Shown: positions 1 to 9,994, counted from the stretch's first letter. The stretch is DNA of 64,000 bases from Meghimatium bilineatum (GCA_034231615.1 CM067311.1:15471360-15535359), one strand, 5' to 3'. Notes: generated from the letters alone by a model not told the origin. A program made the numbers and translations.

Positions 1-115
1 TTCAAGTTGTGAGACAAGTGGGTGCCAACTGAGCTGAAATGGTTCAAATCTCATTTGCTGCCTTACAATTTTTGTTCTATAATAATAAATCTTTGATGTA
101 TATTATAATGCTTAT
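1..115 (+). mobile_element. tRNA-derived SINE, family A (5' part cut by window edge)
   Basis: A box-B-like GGTTCAAATCTC (about 42-53) precedes a body ending TTCTATAATAATAAATC and TTTGATG. The same box and tail occur on the minus strand at 3372-3476. Two dispersed copies with shared 3' ends and a tRNA-like head indicate a SINE. Confidence 0.6.
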
Positions 116-120
116 AATCT

Positions 121-190
121 GACTCTGTGGTGGAGTGGTACGCACATCTGTGACAGCCAAGGCACAGAGTTCGATCTCCAACATAGGAAA
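121..190 (+). repeat. tRNA-like sequence (SINE head or tRNA pseudogene)
   Basis: A box-A match TGGTGGAGTGG near 128-138 and a box-B match AGTTCGATCTC near 168-178 are about 30 bp apart, the spacing of an internal RNA polymerase III promoter. I could not fold a complete cloverleaf with an acceptor stem, so it is not called a tRNA gene. Confidence 0.4.
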
Positions 191-430
191 TTGTGCATCC
201 AGAAAGCAATGAAAAACTACTGGACATATTTATATTGCCTAGAAAATCATTACAGCCAAAAAATTATGGGTTGGTGGCTACGTCCTGAATACACTATCAT
301 GAATACTCTACTGCCCAAAATATGTACATTTGTGCTGTACTTCTCTCATTTGGTCTTCAACTGTCATGAGAATCACTCTTTTTCTTCATGATATGTTCTT
401 TGCAGAAAATTGTCTTCGCTGCCACTCTGT
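191..430. other. No gene recognised
   Basis: AT-rich sequence between repeat copies. A 66-aa frame here has no recognisable motif. Confidence 0.4.
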
Positions 431-570
431 CTTCTGCATTCATTCTCAAACTCCTGCAGATAAGCAGAAATGTTGTCCAGAGAACAAAATGTGTTGTGTT
501 GTGGCTTACAGCTCAGCTGCGACATCTGTGTTGTTTATCCTGACACATCCAACTTCAGTATGGCTTCTAC
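431..570 (-). mobile_element. SINE-like repeat, family B, copy 1
   Basis: In minus orientation it carries the family core: GCTGAAG, GGATGTGTCAGG, ACACAACACATT, TTCTCTGGAC, then CAGGAGTTTGAGAATGAA and a GAAG end. It is closest to the fuller copy at 9390-9668. Confidence 0.65.
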
Positions 571-628
571 ATAATTTTTTAATTACATAAAGGTCATGGC
601 CAAAAAATGGACATAAATACTACACCCC

Positions 629-787
629 GCTGAAGATGGATGTGTCGGACCATTGGCGCAAATAAAACGGTGACACAACGCATTTCCATTCTCTGGACTA
701 CATCCTGCTGGAAATCTAATAGGGCCATGGTCCTGCTTTAAGGGAGATCCAGCAGGAGTTTGAGAATGAATGCTGAAGAAGAAGCAG
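629..787 (+). mobile_element. SINE-like repeat, family B, copy 2
   Basis: The core runs from CTGAAGATGGATGTGTCGG through TTCTCTGGACTACATCCTG and CAGGAGTTTGAGAATGAA to a GAAGAAGAAG tail. Minus-strand open frames over it (HSQTPAGS…) are translations of the repeat. Confidence 0.75.
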
Positions 788-1526
788 AAAAACCACACAA
801 ATTATGTAGAAGTTGTTGAGTTGGGCATGAAACTAAAATGTTATTCATATCATATTCTGGACATAGCAATCAACGCAGCATTTTTTGGCTGCAGTGATTT
901 TGCAACAAATGGTCATTAATGAGTTAACATGATAATTATATGTATGTTATCTTGCTGTACAGGTTATATTAAATGTATGTTATCATATGTGTACATATGA
1001 TGGTACTTTCCTGTTAAGAGGGTACAAATATTTAATAAAACAAAATGTAAAGTGAAACGAAATATACTGTAACCAAGGGGGAAAGGAGAACAAGAATAAA
1101 AAATGAAAGCAATCAATTCAAAACAGACCCATCCTATTATTGTTTCTTTTATTTATAATATATATCTTCGCTAGATTTCTCTAGCCTGGAGAAAAGATAA
1201 TGCCTCCTTCTTGGTGCTTAGCAGAAGGTCATAATATTGACAAGAGATGATGTCAAATAAGGTTTTCTAAAAAGTATGATTTTGTAATATAAAAACATAT
1301 ATTCGTGTGTCCATTTAACAGGGAAGTACCATACATATTACCCTGACAACAGACTTTCTTGACAGTACATGTTTGATGTGATTTACATTTGCAAATGAGA
1401 AGAATCTTAATAGAAATCCTTTGCTTAGTAATACCAACATAGGTGCACACAATGCTGAGAAGCATCAAATTTAGCAAACACTGAGAAAATGTGCTGCTTG
1501 AAAGGACAGAATATCATTTATTCTGA
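788..1526. other. No gene recognised
   Basis: AT-rich, probably intron of the hexokinase-family gene or intergenic. No exon matching the next hexokinase segment was found on the minus strand. Confidence 0.4.
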
Positions 1527-1860
1527 TGTCCAACTCTGACCATATATGTGTCCCAACTGTGATCATGTATGTATCCCAACTGTGTCCAACTCTGACCATA
1601 TATGTGTTCCATTGTGTCCAACTCTGACGATATGTGTGTCCCAATTGTGTCCAACTCTGACCATATATGTGTCCCAACTGTGTCCAACTCTGATCATATG
1701 TGTATCCCAACTGTGTCCAACTCTGCCCATATACAGTATGTCTTCTAACTGTGTCCAACTCTGCCCATATATGTGTCCCAACTCTGACCCTATATGTCCC
1801 AACTGTGCCAACTCTGACCATATGTGTCCAAATCTGACCATATGTCTCCTAACTGTGGAG
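1527..1860. repeat. Minisatellite, about 33-bp unit, irregular
   Basis: About ten degenerate copies of a unit built from GTGTCCAACTCTGACCATAT and ATGTGTCCCAACT. Units vary in length and several have lost internal pieces. It lies in the intron just downstream of hexokinase-like exon 2. Open frames of 116-203 aa on both strands are repeat translations, and the 203-aa one also runs through exon 2. Confidence 0.85.
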
Positions 1861-1975
1861 GGAATTCTATACCAGAAAAGGACTTTATATAAACAGATGT
1901 ACACATCACAGGGTGCAAACACAAGTCTAAGTTTGAACCAACAACCCTCTCCAATATATACAGTCTTGCATATAC

Positions 1976-2144
1976 CTGTTCCATCCAGAAGTTCTCTGAT
2001 AAAAGTATTCATCATGAGATTGTCTGACGTCTTGCGTATATTTTCATCAGTGCTACTAGCTAACTGCATCTGTTCTCGAATGGCAGCCATAATTTTTATT
2101 AAAACATCATCTGTAATGGTGATCTCTTCTAACACAGCATCCAA
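1976..2144 (-). CDS. Hexokinase-family protein, exon 2 (N-terminal small-domain segment)
   Basis: Hexokinases phosphorylate glucose and related hexoses using ATP in the cytosol. The acceptor (…TGTATTTCAG) is at 2145-2146 and the donor (ACAG followed by GTATAT) is at 1974-1975. The 169-bp exon enters in phase 0 and leaves in phase 1, as exon 2 of vertebrate hexokinases does (163 bp). The product LDAVLEEITITDDVLIKIM, then an REQMQ segment, then MNTFIRELLDGT, parallels the family pattern: a helix, 'LSDExLLEIMxRxxxEM', then 'MLPTFVRSxPDGT'. The usual VKMLPT segment is altered (DNLMMNT), so the protein is divergent or the exon is decaying. The glycine-rich ATP/sugar motif (DLGGTNFR) would be in exon 3, which is not visible in 1-1975 and presumably lies off the left edge. 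Confidence 0.6.
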
Positions 2145-2290
2145 CTGAAATACAGAAATATCATGATAGAACAATTGAATATGAATGTAATATGGACAAC
2201 AAACAATTTATGTTATTACAATTACTGATTACCGTAAATGACCTGATAATTAAACTAAGAAAAACCCTCATTGTCATATAACATACTAGT

Positions 2291-2449
2291 CTTCTTCTTC
2301 AGCGTTCATTCTCTAACTCCTGCTGGATCTCTCTTATAGCAGGACCATGATCCATTCTAGGTTTACAGCAGGATGTAGTCCAGAGAATAGAAATGCGGTG
2401 TCACCATTTTATTTGCGCCGATGGCCTGACACATCCATCTTCGGCGGGT
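2291..2449 (-). mobile_element. SINE-like repeat, family B, copy 3, with target-site duplication
   Basis: A 159-bp copy is flanked by the 9-bp direct repeat CATACTAGT (2282-2290 and 2450-2458). In minus orientation it starts ACCCGCCGAAGATGG and ends with a GAAGAAGAAG tail next to the duplication, defining both ends of the truncated form. Confidence 0.8.
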
Positions 2450-2654
2450 CATACTAGTTATTTCAGATAAGCCATGAAACTATTTTTTTAAAAACAGCAG
2501 CGATCAATGCCCAGTGAAATTATGGCAATGATAATTTAACTAATGATTTTTCAAAGTACCATACTTTTCAATTTGTATTGATATTATGTAATTCATAATA
2601 ACAATCACGTTTCATTTAATATGCACATATTGACCTTTGGTAGTCCTTTTAGTC

Positions 2655-2890
2655 ATCATTAGCATCAGGTGCTATGCCAGCTGATGTAGGCGGTCATGGC
2701 TCTACAAAGCTCTCTATCTCAAGCATCATGTATCAAGATCGTTTTTATCTGCTGTGCCAGGTTGTCAAACTGGCAAATATTTTCTCACGTTGTCTCAACC
2801 TCGGTCTCTGTTGCCTTCAATCTTGCCTGTTGTGACTATGTTCTCCAAACCTCTCTGTCTCATGAAGTGGCCAAAAAATGGGAGTTTGAT
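2655..2890 (-). mobile_element. LINE 3'-end fragment in hexokinase intron 1
   Basis: The minus strand encodes FFGHFMRQRGLENIVTTGKI followed by EGNRDRG, then decays to a GATGCTAATGATGA tail. It is the same family and segment as the plus-strand fragment at 55843-56395. It is truncated and has stops. Confidence 0.75.
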
Positions 2891-2938
2891 AATGAGCACT
2901 ACAATAACGCACAAAAGGCACACACATGTTCTACTTAC

Positions 2939-3007
2939 TTTCTGCCGTTTCTCTTCACTTATCACAACACTTGTTTTCAGTCTGGGTAATCTGGGTATAT
3001 CAGACAT
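2939..3007 (-). CDS. Hexokinase-family protein, exon 1 (5' coding exon)
   Basis: The exon reads from ATG at 3005-3007 for 23 codons (MSDIPRLP…SEEKRQK) and ends at a strong donor, AAA followed by GTAAGT. The intron is phase 0. In animal hexokinases and glucokinases the first exon likewise ends after about 15-21 codons with a lysine-rich tail at phase 0, just before the first helix encoded by exon 2. The call rests on the match of exon 2 (1976-2144) and on phase compatibility. The encoded N-terminus has no other diagnostic motif. The 794-bp intron between the two exons contains a LINE fragment and a SINE. Alternative: a spurious exon of an unrelated gene. Confidence 0.5.
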
Positions 3008-3370
3008 CCTGGGTTTTTTAAATAATTTTTTTCCTTATATTCTGAATTAAAATATTACTCAAGAAAGAAGTCTGATTATCTGGTAGAAGTATAAATGCAA
3101 ATATTACTGAAATGGAATTCATTGGCCACTTTTGTATCACAAAACTACAAGAATATTAAATGACGTTTATTTCTCATGTTAACAGCAATCTCGATATGAA
3201 TCATAGCACAACGGTGGATGAAACAAAATTTTTACTGAAATTGTCAGCCTAGTCCTGCCAAAGGATATAGAATATAATTCTTGCTGTCACCATTTATTTC
3301 ATTAAATAAGTATTCAGCACTATCCTAATCTAACACTATATAGGCCCCTATATATATATATATATTATAA
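3008..3370. other. Upstream of hexokinase-like ATG; no gene recognised
   Basis: AT-rich. A short TA run lies at about 3350-3366. It may include the 5' UTR and promoter of the minus-strand gene, but no core promoter element stands out. Confidence 0.3.
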
Positions 3371-3371
3371 T

Positions 3372-3476
3372 ATAGAAGCATCAAGGATTTATTATTATAG
3401 AAACAAATTATAAGGTAGCAAATGGGATTTGAACGATGTCCGTTAAGCAAGCACATATTCTCCTTACAACCCTAAT
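3372..3476 (-). mobile_element. tRNA-derived SINE, family A, second copy
   Basis: In minus orientation it has box-B-like CGTTCAAATCCC, then CATTTGCTACC and a tail TTCTATAATAATAAATC, CTTGATG, matching 42-100 of the window over its length. Confidence 0.65.
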
Positions 3477-4080
3477 GAACACATGTTGTTGTACTCAACC
3501 ACACTACATTCCTAAAGCAGATGCAAATTTTGTTTGTCAAGACATCCAACGTGTATATTCTCGAGCTAACTTCAAATATAATATGTGTTATCATATGATT
3601 GTGCAAGCTGGAAAGTAGCAAAGACACCAGAGAAGATAATAATAATTTCAAAATGAATGCCTTACTAAGCTCTTGAATATTGGCAGGGAAGAATGTCAAT
3701 TAAACAAGCAAGTGACAGCATCAAACAATAAACAGTAATATTTCTATACCAATAAGGAAAAACAATGGTGGACTTGTACCAGCATGTATAGGCTGCCTTT
3801 GAATAGACTGCCACTATAACCAGGATATGCTATATTTTACAATAGATTTGTACAAGATAAAACGAAAGATAACTAGTGGCGAATATTCATAGAACCATCA
3901 ACAAATTGCAAGAATTATGCAGAGAAAACATCACATCATTCAAACTAAACTGGAGAGAATTCTGTTATTAGTCAACTATATTAGTTATTAGTGATAATTT
4001 CTGCTCTACACTGATAATGTAGTCGGAGCTGAAGAAACAACAGATGCATAGAACAATAACTGAAATCCAACTGTCTTTGT
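3477..4080. other. No gene recognised
   Basis: AT-rich intergenic or intronic sequence with no coding or RNA motif that I can support. Confidence 0.3.
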
Positions 4081-4084
4081 GTTT

Positions 4085-4675
4085 TTCTTTTCGCTTTATA
4101 CCCCTTTATGCTTTGCAGCGTAAGGGGTAAAAGAGTTCTCTGAAGACTGCCTTTTTGTTTGCTTCATATGTTTGTTTTCGTTGATTCTTTTATTTCCGTG
4201 ATCCATCTTTTCTATGATCTGCCACTGGCTTTATATCCATCTTGTCTGTATATTTTTTTTAGGGGCACTCTCTGATGGTAGTCTGGAAGTTTGATCAAGT
4301 ATGTGAGAACCACTTAATATGTTGTCTTCTGATATAATCCAGGATTGACATTGTCTATTTGTGTCTGTTAGTCTTCTGATATAATCCAGGATTGACATTG
4401 TCTATTTGTGTTTGTTAGTCTTCTGGTGTTTTCATTTCTGATTCTGTCTCTTATATTGTTATTTCAAGAATTCTAGTAGACAAGTCATTTCTATTGTAAC
4501 AAATTTTCTTTTGTTGTTAGTGTCCACATTTAACATTGATAGCATAGAAGGTATGATGATCATATTATATAGTGCAGTTTTGGTGTTCATGTTCACATAT
4601 TTCTTTTTGAAAATAGGAGATATCTGTCGATTTTGCATGCTATGCTCATCACAATGACTAAATGACTGCAATTCA
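4085..4675 (-). mobile_element. LINE reverse-transcriptase C-terminal pseudogene
   Basis: Minus-strand frames give ALYNMIIIPSML (the 'IxPxLxYG' region) and KRKFVTIEMTCL. Downstream, in broken frames, comes YKASGRS, stop, KRWITEIKE, then AVFRELFYPL. This is the C-terminal region after the polymerase core of a non-LTR element, with frameshifts and stops. A 47-bp internal direct duplication (4324-4417) adds to the decay. A related tail is at 63333-63480. Confidence 0.65.
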
Positions 4676-5395
4676 TAACTTTAACCACCACATTTAATTA
4701 AATTTTGCATAGGCCTACCTAGAAGTTGCAAACTCTAAATCTAGGCTAATTTACGTTACTGAACGGTTACTGCGTTATAGATATAAACTCTAGCTAGCTA
4801 GGTTAAGTAATTTTTTGAAAGTAAATATAATATTGTAATTGACAAGTCCAGCATTTTAGCATTGTTTTTTTAAATTGACGTCACTTTCTAGTTTTATTTA
4901 TTAAGTCTAAATAAATAATAAAGTCCAGCGAAGTCCGAGTTTAAGAATTAAGAAGTCCAGCGTTGTTTTACTGACGCCCCTTTTATTACTATACTATTAC
5001 TATAATATAATGCAAATGCTACACAAGAAAATAGAATACGTGTCTTTTTACAAATTGCAAGTACATGGACACGTGTGAATGTAAAGTATATTCGCGATAT
5101 CAACACACAACACACACCAAGTTCAACATGTCTTGTCCCTGATAAAAACAAAATAGGCCAGGTCAAAGATCGCTAAGGTTAACAGCCGGTGTAAAGGTAT
5201 CTTCTCTCAATTAAAATCTACTGGTTTCACAATTTTTCATTATCAGGACTGAATGACGATCGATTTTCGAGCTATTGCACGTTTTGTCGCTTGGCACGCA
5301 CTAATATTATGCCGTATCAGAACGTTGGTAACTCCATCAATCCACCTTCTTATTGGTCTTCCTCTGTATCGGGCTTTTACATTTTCATGTTGTAT
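4676..5395. other. No gene recognised; scattered AAGTCCAGC repeats
   Basis: The word AAGTCCAGC occurs near 4846, 4921 and 4951. No protein or RNA gene seen. Confidence 0.3.
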
Positions 5396-5399
5396 GCTC

Positions 5400-7119
5400 T
5401 TGTCAAATGAGAACATCATAGAATTAGAACCAGAACCTACAGTGGAAGAGGTCAGACATTCAATCAGAAATCTGCAAAAGGGACAAGCTCCAGGTAACGA
5501 CGGAGTAACATCAGAAATAATACAAGCTGGTGAAGATTCCAGTGTTCAAATATACCATACTTTATGCTTCAAGATATGGAAAAGCGGAATATGACCAGAA
5601 GAATGGAAAAAGTATGTAGTCTATAGTCCTACATACCCTTACCAAAGAAAGGAGACCTTCAACAATGTACCAACTATAGAACTTTAGCACTATAATTAGT
5701 CACACAAGCAAAATACTACTGCAGATCATAAGGAAAAGAATACAACGCAAATAAGACACAGAAATTCACGAAGTTCAAGTCGGTTTTCGAGCAGGAAGAG
5801 AAACAAGAGACCACATATTCAACATGAGGAATATAATTGAGAAATGTAGAGAATACTACTTAGACCTACATATGTGTTTCATAGACTACACCAAGGCGTT
5901 TGATTGTGTTAAACATAACCAGCTGCGGTCCATCATGGGAGACATGAGCTTCCCCAAACATCTAATAGGCTTACATCTTATTGAAATACTATGTCACAAC
6001 AAGCAGCAGTAAGAGTGGAGGGAAAAGCATCTGAATGGTTCGCTGTTCAAAATAGAGTGAGAAAGGGATGCACTCTATCCCGTTATCTTTTTAACATCTA
6101 TGCAGAGAATATAATGAGAAATGTAATATAAGAACTAGAGGAAAATGAGTTTCATTCATTAAATATCGGTGGTATAAGATTCCAGAAATAAGGTATGCAG
6201 ATGATACAGCTCTCCTTACACATTCTGAGGGACTGAAACTGCTTATCTCAACAACAAAGAAATACAGCGAGATCCACAATCTATACCTAAACACACAGAA
6301 AACAAAAATTATGACAACAAATAAAACAAAGATCAAACCAATAAATAATCAACATAGACAATATAGAACTAGAATGTGTCAACAAATTCGAATATCTAGG
6401 AGAAAATATAAACAGTTCCGGAGATTGTTCAGTCGAGATTAGAAGAAGACTCACAATTGCAACACTCAAATTAACACAAATGAGAAAGCTATGGCAAAGT
6501 AGTAATAATGACACTAAAGTAACCATTTTAAGATCAAGTGTTTTCCCAGTGGCAACATATGGATGTGAGTCATGTGACGTATTTCTTCCAGAACGTTGCC
6601 TTCCCAATGAACTCTCTGAACCTCTCTCTGTCTTGGGCGATGTAGCTTGCATTTTCTAGCGAAGTATTCATGTTATCTTTAATGTCGTCAGTCCATCGTC
6701 TTCTTGGTCTGCCCTTTCTCCTCCTCCCAAGTACTCTTCCCTCCAGTATGTGTCTTTCTAAACAGATGTGTCTCTTTATATGACCAAACATAAAATTTTC
6801 AATGGATGTGAGACTTGGAATTTAAACAAGACAATATCCAAAAGAATAAATTCATTTGAAGTGAAGTGCTACAGAAAGATCCTACGAATATTATGGACAG
6901 AGAAAAAGAAGAACATTGCAGTTTTGAAATTACTGAAACTAAAGGAAGGGTGGCTTCTAAATACCATCTAAGAGGGAAGCTACAGTAATGTGGACATTTA
7001 AGGCGACATGGTGGTATCGAAAGGCTGATTTTAGAGGGAAGAGTACCAGAAGAGAAGAAGATGGACCAGGAGAAACGGAAGAATACATGTCTATGGCCAA
7101 TGCAGTCCTGCTTGCTCGG

Positions 7120-7121
<2 letters not shown>
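5400..7121 (+). pseudogene. LINE reverse transcriptase pseudogene, split by a second LINE
   Basis: Conserved reverse-transcriptase blocks appear in order but in shifting frames: GQAPGNDGVTSEIIQAG (about 5480-5530), CFIDYTKAFDCVKH (motif A, about 5875-5915), VRKGCTLSRYLFNIYAE (motif B, about 6058-6105), RYADDTALL (motif C, 6191-6217), then IRRRLTIATLKLTQMRKLW and FPVATYGCE (to 6569). It is interrupted by an opposite-strand insertion at 6570-6801. It resumes with NGCETWNLNKTISKRI and CYRKILRILW (6803 onward) and ends near a TA microsatellite. Many stops and shifts show it is dead. The whole would be the polymerase and C-terminus of a typical invertebrate non-LTR element. Confidence 0.85.
6570..6801 (-). 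mobile_element. 5'-truncated LINE insertion with 11-bp target-site duplication
   Basis: The direct repeat ATGGATGTGAG flanks it (6559-6569 and 6802-6812). On the minus strand it encodes MFGHIKRHICLERHILEGRV, then GRPRRRWTDDIK, then GKATFWKKYVT and a stop. The insert ends at the stop codon, with no 3' UTR. It sits inside the plus-strand LINE at 5400-7121, so it is the younger of the two. Confidence 0.85.

Positions 7122-7165
<44 letters not shown>
7122..7165. repeat. TA microsatellite
   Basis: About 22 TA dinucleotides at the junction between the plus-strand LINE ending here and the minus-strand LINE that begins to the right. Confidence 0.95.
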
Positions 7166-7167
<2 letters not shown>

Positions 7168-7169
7168 TC

Positions 7170-8405
7170 TTGTCGCTGGCCAAAAAGGGTTCATTCTCAT
7201 TAGGTGGCCGAACCACTTCAATCTCTGTTTTTCAATATATTTGACCACTGATGTTGTTCCAACATTTATTGTAATGTCATCATTTCTTACATGATCTCTT
7301 CGTGTTCTGTTTGCGGCTTTTCTTGGACATCCTTGAGGTGTAGTCATATTTATTCAGGATGGTCTTGGTGTTTATCCATCTTTTTCTAGATCTGCCATTG
7401 ACTCTGTATCCTGATTCCATCTTGTTATCAGCTCCTATGGGAAGTTGGTCGTTCATCCCCAAAGGTGTCCAAACCATTTTATCTGTTGTTTCTTTATATA
7501 TTCGATGCATGATGTAGTACCGACTATCTTTCTGATTCTCTCACGGAGTATTTTGTCCTCTGGTGACTTCAATATCCTTTCTTAGACATTTATTTTCGCA
7601 AGTTTCGATCTTTCTCTTATATGTAGATATCAGTTGCCAAGTCTGGCATTGTAGCATATTGTTAGTATAAAGATGCTCTTAATCATTTGTTTCTTTACTT
7701 CCATGTTGATTTTTTTGTGCATTAGCAATGGTGACAGCAGATATATCACAGCATTTGCATTTTGACATCTTGTTTCTATCTCTCCATAGTGTCGTCCGTC
7801 TTCTGTGGAAATACTTCCTAGGTGCTTGAACTCTTTGACTTGTTTTATTTTTGCATTCGTAACTTCGATGCTTCAATGATCTGCTGATTTCGTTATTTGA
7901 ATAACTTCTGGCTTTTGTGTGTCTGCATGTTGTATTTATTGCATATTCTTGATAATGAGTTGATGTGAGTTTGCAGTTTTTCTTCATCATCAATTATGCT
8001 TTGATTGTCAGCGAAAAGCAGTTCATTGAGTTCGCTGTTAAGTTCTTCATTTTCTTTTCTTTCGCCATATATCTCATTTTGTATTTTCATTTGCAATCAT
8101 GTAGACGTTGAATAGAGTAGGCGACAACACACATCCATGTCTGACTCCAGTTTTTATTGTGAATGGTTCTGATACTCAACCTGTTGTTCTCACCTTGCGT
8201 TGGCTTTTTTTTTTGGTATAATGCTTTGGTGTTGTGTAATAGATGCCCATTGATTCCGTATATTTCTAGCGTTTCTAATAGTAGGCCTACATCTGTTTAT
8301 TCTGTCGAACGCTCTTTCTTGGTCGATAAAGATGATGTTTAGCTTTTTGTCATATTTAATAGCTTTTTCGCTAAATAGTGCATCTTGCTCCTCTTCTAAA
8401 AACAA
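7170..8405 (-). pseudogene. LINE reverse transcriptase pseudogene
   Basis: Read on the minus strand from 8405: LNIIFIDQERAFDRINR (motif A, 8300-8340), then LLFADNQSIIDDEEKLQTHI (motif C with the catalytic DD changed to DN, about 7960-8020), then GRSRKRWINTK (about 7370), and IEKQRLKWFGHLMRMNPFW (about 7175-7230). Frames are broken between blocks. The motif order defines a non-LTR element of a type distinct from that at 5400. The altered catalytic aspartate and frameshifts mark it as inactive. Confidence 0.8.
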
Positions 8406-8594
8406 ACTGGGCTGGACTTAGTTGTTGTTCGATGATATGTTTATTTATTCAATGTTGCACTAAAAACAAACTGGGCTGGACTTAGTTGTTGTTCGATGAT
8501 GTGTCTATTTATTCAATGTTGCACTAAAAACAAACTGGGCTGGACTTAGTTGTTGTTCGATGATATGTCTATTTATTCAATGTTGCACTAAAAA
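8397..8594. repeat. Three tandem copies of a 64-bp piece of the minus-strand LINE
   Basis: AACAAACTGGGCTGGACTTA begins at 8401, 8465 and 8529, giving a 64-bp period. On the minus strand the unit encodes IIEQQLSPAQFVF, a segment that precedes motif A in these elements, so the triplication lies inside the LINE pseudogene. Confidence 0.9.
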
Positions 8595-8670
8595 CTATTT
8601 TTTCTGTCCCCATCAATATGTGATTTACATTTTGTGTCCTTTTTCTGCTGAAGAGTGAAGTGAATTATTT

Positions 8671-8692
8671 TCAAAAAAAAAAAAAAAAAAAA
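8671..8692. repeat. Poly(A)/poly(T) tract
   Basis: A run of about 20 A in otherwise unassigned sequence between the LINE repeats and the next insertion. Confidence 0.8.
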
Positions 8693-8773
8693 GAAATTAA
8701 GGGCAAAGGTTGTTGCAATCATATGTAAATAGTTTGGATAAAGTCTAATACTGAAAGAGATATAATAATATAT

Positions 8774-9033
8774 CAATCAATCAATCAATAAACCCATAAC
8801 CCTTCAGGGTCGTAGGGGTACCACATTGGATGCTTCAGCACACAGAGTCCTCCAGCGAATTCTATCGTCAGCGATGCGGATGAGTGTGGAAATATCTAGC
8901 CCTGTCCATTCCTTGATGTTGTCTGTCCATGTCTTTATTTGTCCTCCTCTGCTTCTTCCACCCTCGACAGTTCCCTGCAGTATTGTTTTTGACAAGGAAT
9001 CGTGCCTGCATACATGTCCGAACCATGCTAGTT
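8774..9033 (-). mobile_element. 5'-truncated LINE insertion with 13-bp target-site duplication
   Basis: Flanked by perfect TATAATAATATAT repeats (8761-8773 and 9034-9046). Read on the minus strand it starts in KLAWFGHVCRHDSLSKTILQ, then EGGRSRGGQIKTWTDNIKEW, and ends after VVPLRP, stop, a short 3' UTR and an ATTG-repeat tail (8774-8790). It is the same family as 52533-53105. The intact frame suggests a recent insertion. Confidence 0.9.
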
Positions 9034-9055
9034 TATAATAATATATAGCACCAAA

Positions 9056-9372
9056 GTGAAACAAGCGTAATAATTTAAATATCTAGGCAGCATTTTTTTC
9101 GAAAATGGAAGACAGAGAAATTGAAACACGGTGCCAGAAAGCAAACACAGTGACCTAACAACTTTCACCATTACTTCTTCACTCAAAGATCAACATGGAA
9201 ATCAAAAGACAGATAATGTCTACAATTTTTATACCAGCACTCTGCTACCAGTGTCAAACATGGTCTTTAATAGCCTCGCAGCAGAAGAAAATTGTTACAT
9301 GTGAAATGAAGTGTCTGAGAAAAGCTGCAATGGTCACTAAACTAGATAAAAAAAATAAGTGAAGAAAATAGT
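9056..9372 (+). pseudogene. LINE fragment (post-polymerase region)
   Basis: Plus-strand frames read FKYLGS near 9075, then LCYQCQTWSL near 9243 and CEMKCLRKAAMVTKLDKI near 9305. This is the 'YLGS…YGCxTW…CLRKA' stretch of non-LTR elements, with indels between blocks. Confidence 0.7.
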
Positions 9373-9389
9373 TGGTATAATATCATGTA

Positions 9390-9668
9390 TCACCCGTCGT
9401 TGCCGGGCCCGAAAGGGGAGCAAAGAATAGCAACGCTGTTTACCTTCCACGCATATCGTAAAAGGCGACTAAGGAGGTTGTTATTGGATAGAGTTGGCTG
9501 TCCCATCCCATATAGGATCAGTGACCCAAAGCCATGCTGAAGCCGGATGTGTCAGGCCGAAAGGCGCAGATATCGCAGCAATGCTGTAAACCATGACACA
9601 ACGCATTCCGTTCTCCGGACTACATCCTGATAATCTGCAGGAGTTTGAGAACTAACGCAGAAGAAGAT
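9390..9668 (+). mobile_element. SINE-like repeat, family B, longest copy
   Basis: The 3' half carries the family core and ends CAGGAGTTTGAGAAC then GCAGAAGAAGA. It also has a 5' head (ACCCGTCGTTGCCGGGCC, then AAAAGGCGACTAAGGAGG) absent from the truncated copies. Part of the head is echoed in the diverged copy at 61385. Confidence 0.65.
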
Positions 9669-9994
9669 ATAATGTATTAAACCCCTTATCGAGGCCAGCA
9701 CTGTGAAGTGGTGATGGGGCTTAGTTCAGCCATAGGGGCTGGAAACTAAGACTGGTCGGGCAGTCCCACTCGAGTAGTTCCACAGTCCTGCCGAAGTAAG
9801 CAATGTGCTGAAAACGACGGCAACCAGCCTACAGGCGAACAATTAATATGGATGCCACGTATAAAACACAATGGGAACATGTTTATATCTAACACAGATA
9901 TAAACATGTTTCAAGTGAACGAAATAAGAAGAAAATGTATATCGACTGTCGTTCATCTGGGGACAAACAATGGACTGCAAGGGACGTAAACAGT
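9669..9994. other. Left flank of the U1 array; no gene recognised
   Basis: Contains a GC-richer stretch (9690-9840) that looks like a mobile-element 5' region but cannot be assigned. A perfect hairpin follows: a 15-bp stem AACATGTTTATATCT (9876-9890) with a 5-nt loop and its complement (9896-9910), about 85 bp from the array edge. Confidence 0.5.

Noticed and set aside
1563-2174. 203-aa minus-strand frame as a single protein
   Set aside because: Its first part is hexokinase-like exon 2, but beyond the donor at 1974-1975 it reads through intron and minisatellite.
6799-7347. 182-aa minus-strand frame with a YIYIYI run
   Set aside because: It joins a LINE tail, a TA microsatellite and part of another LINE.
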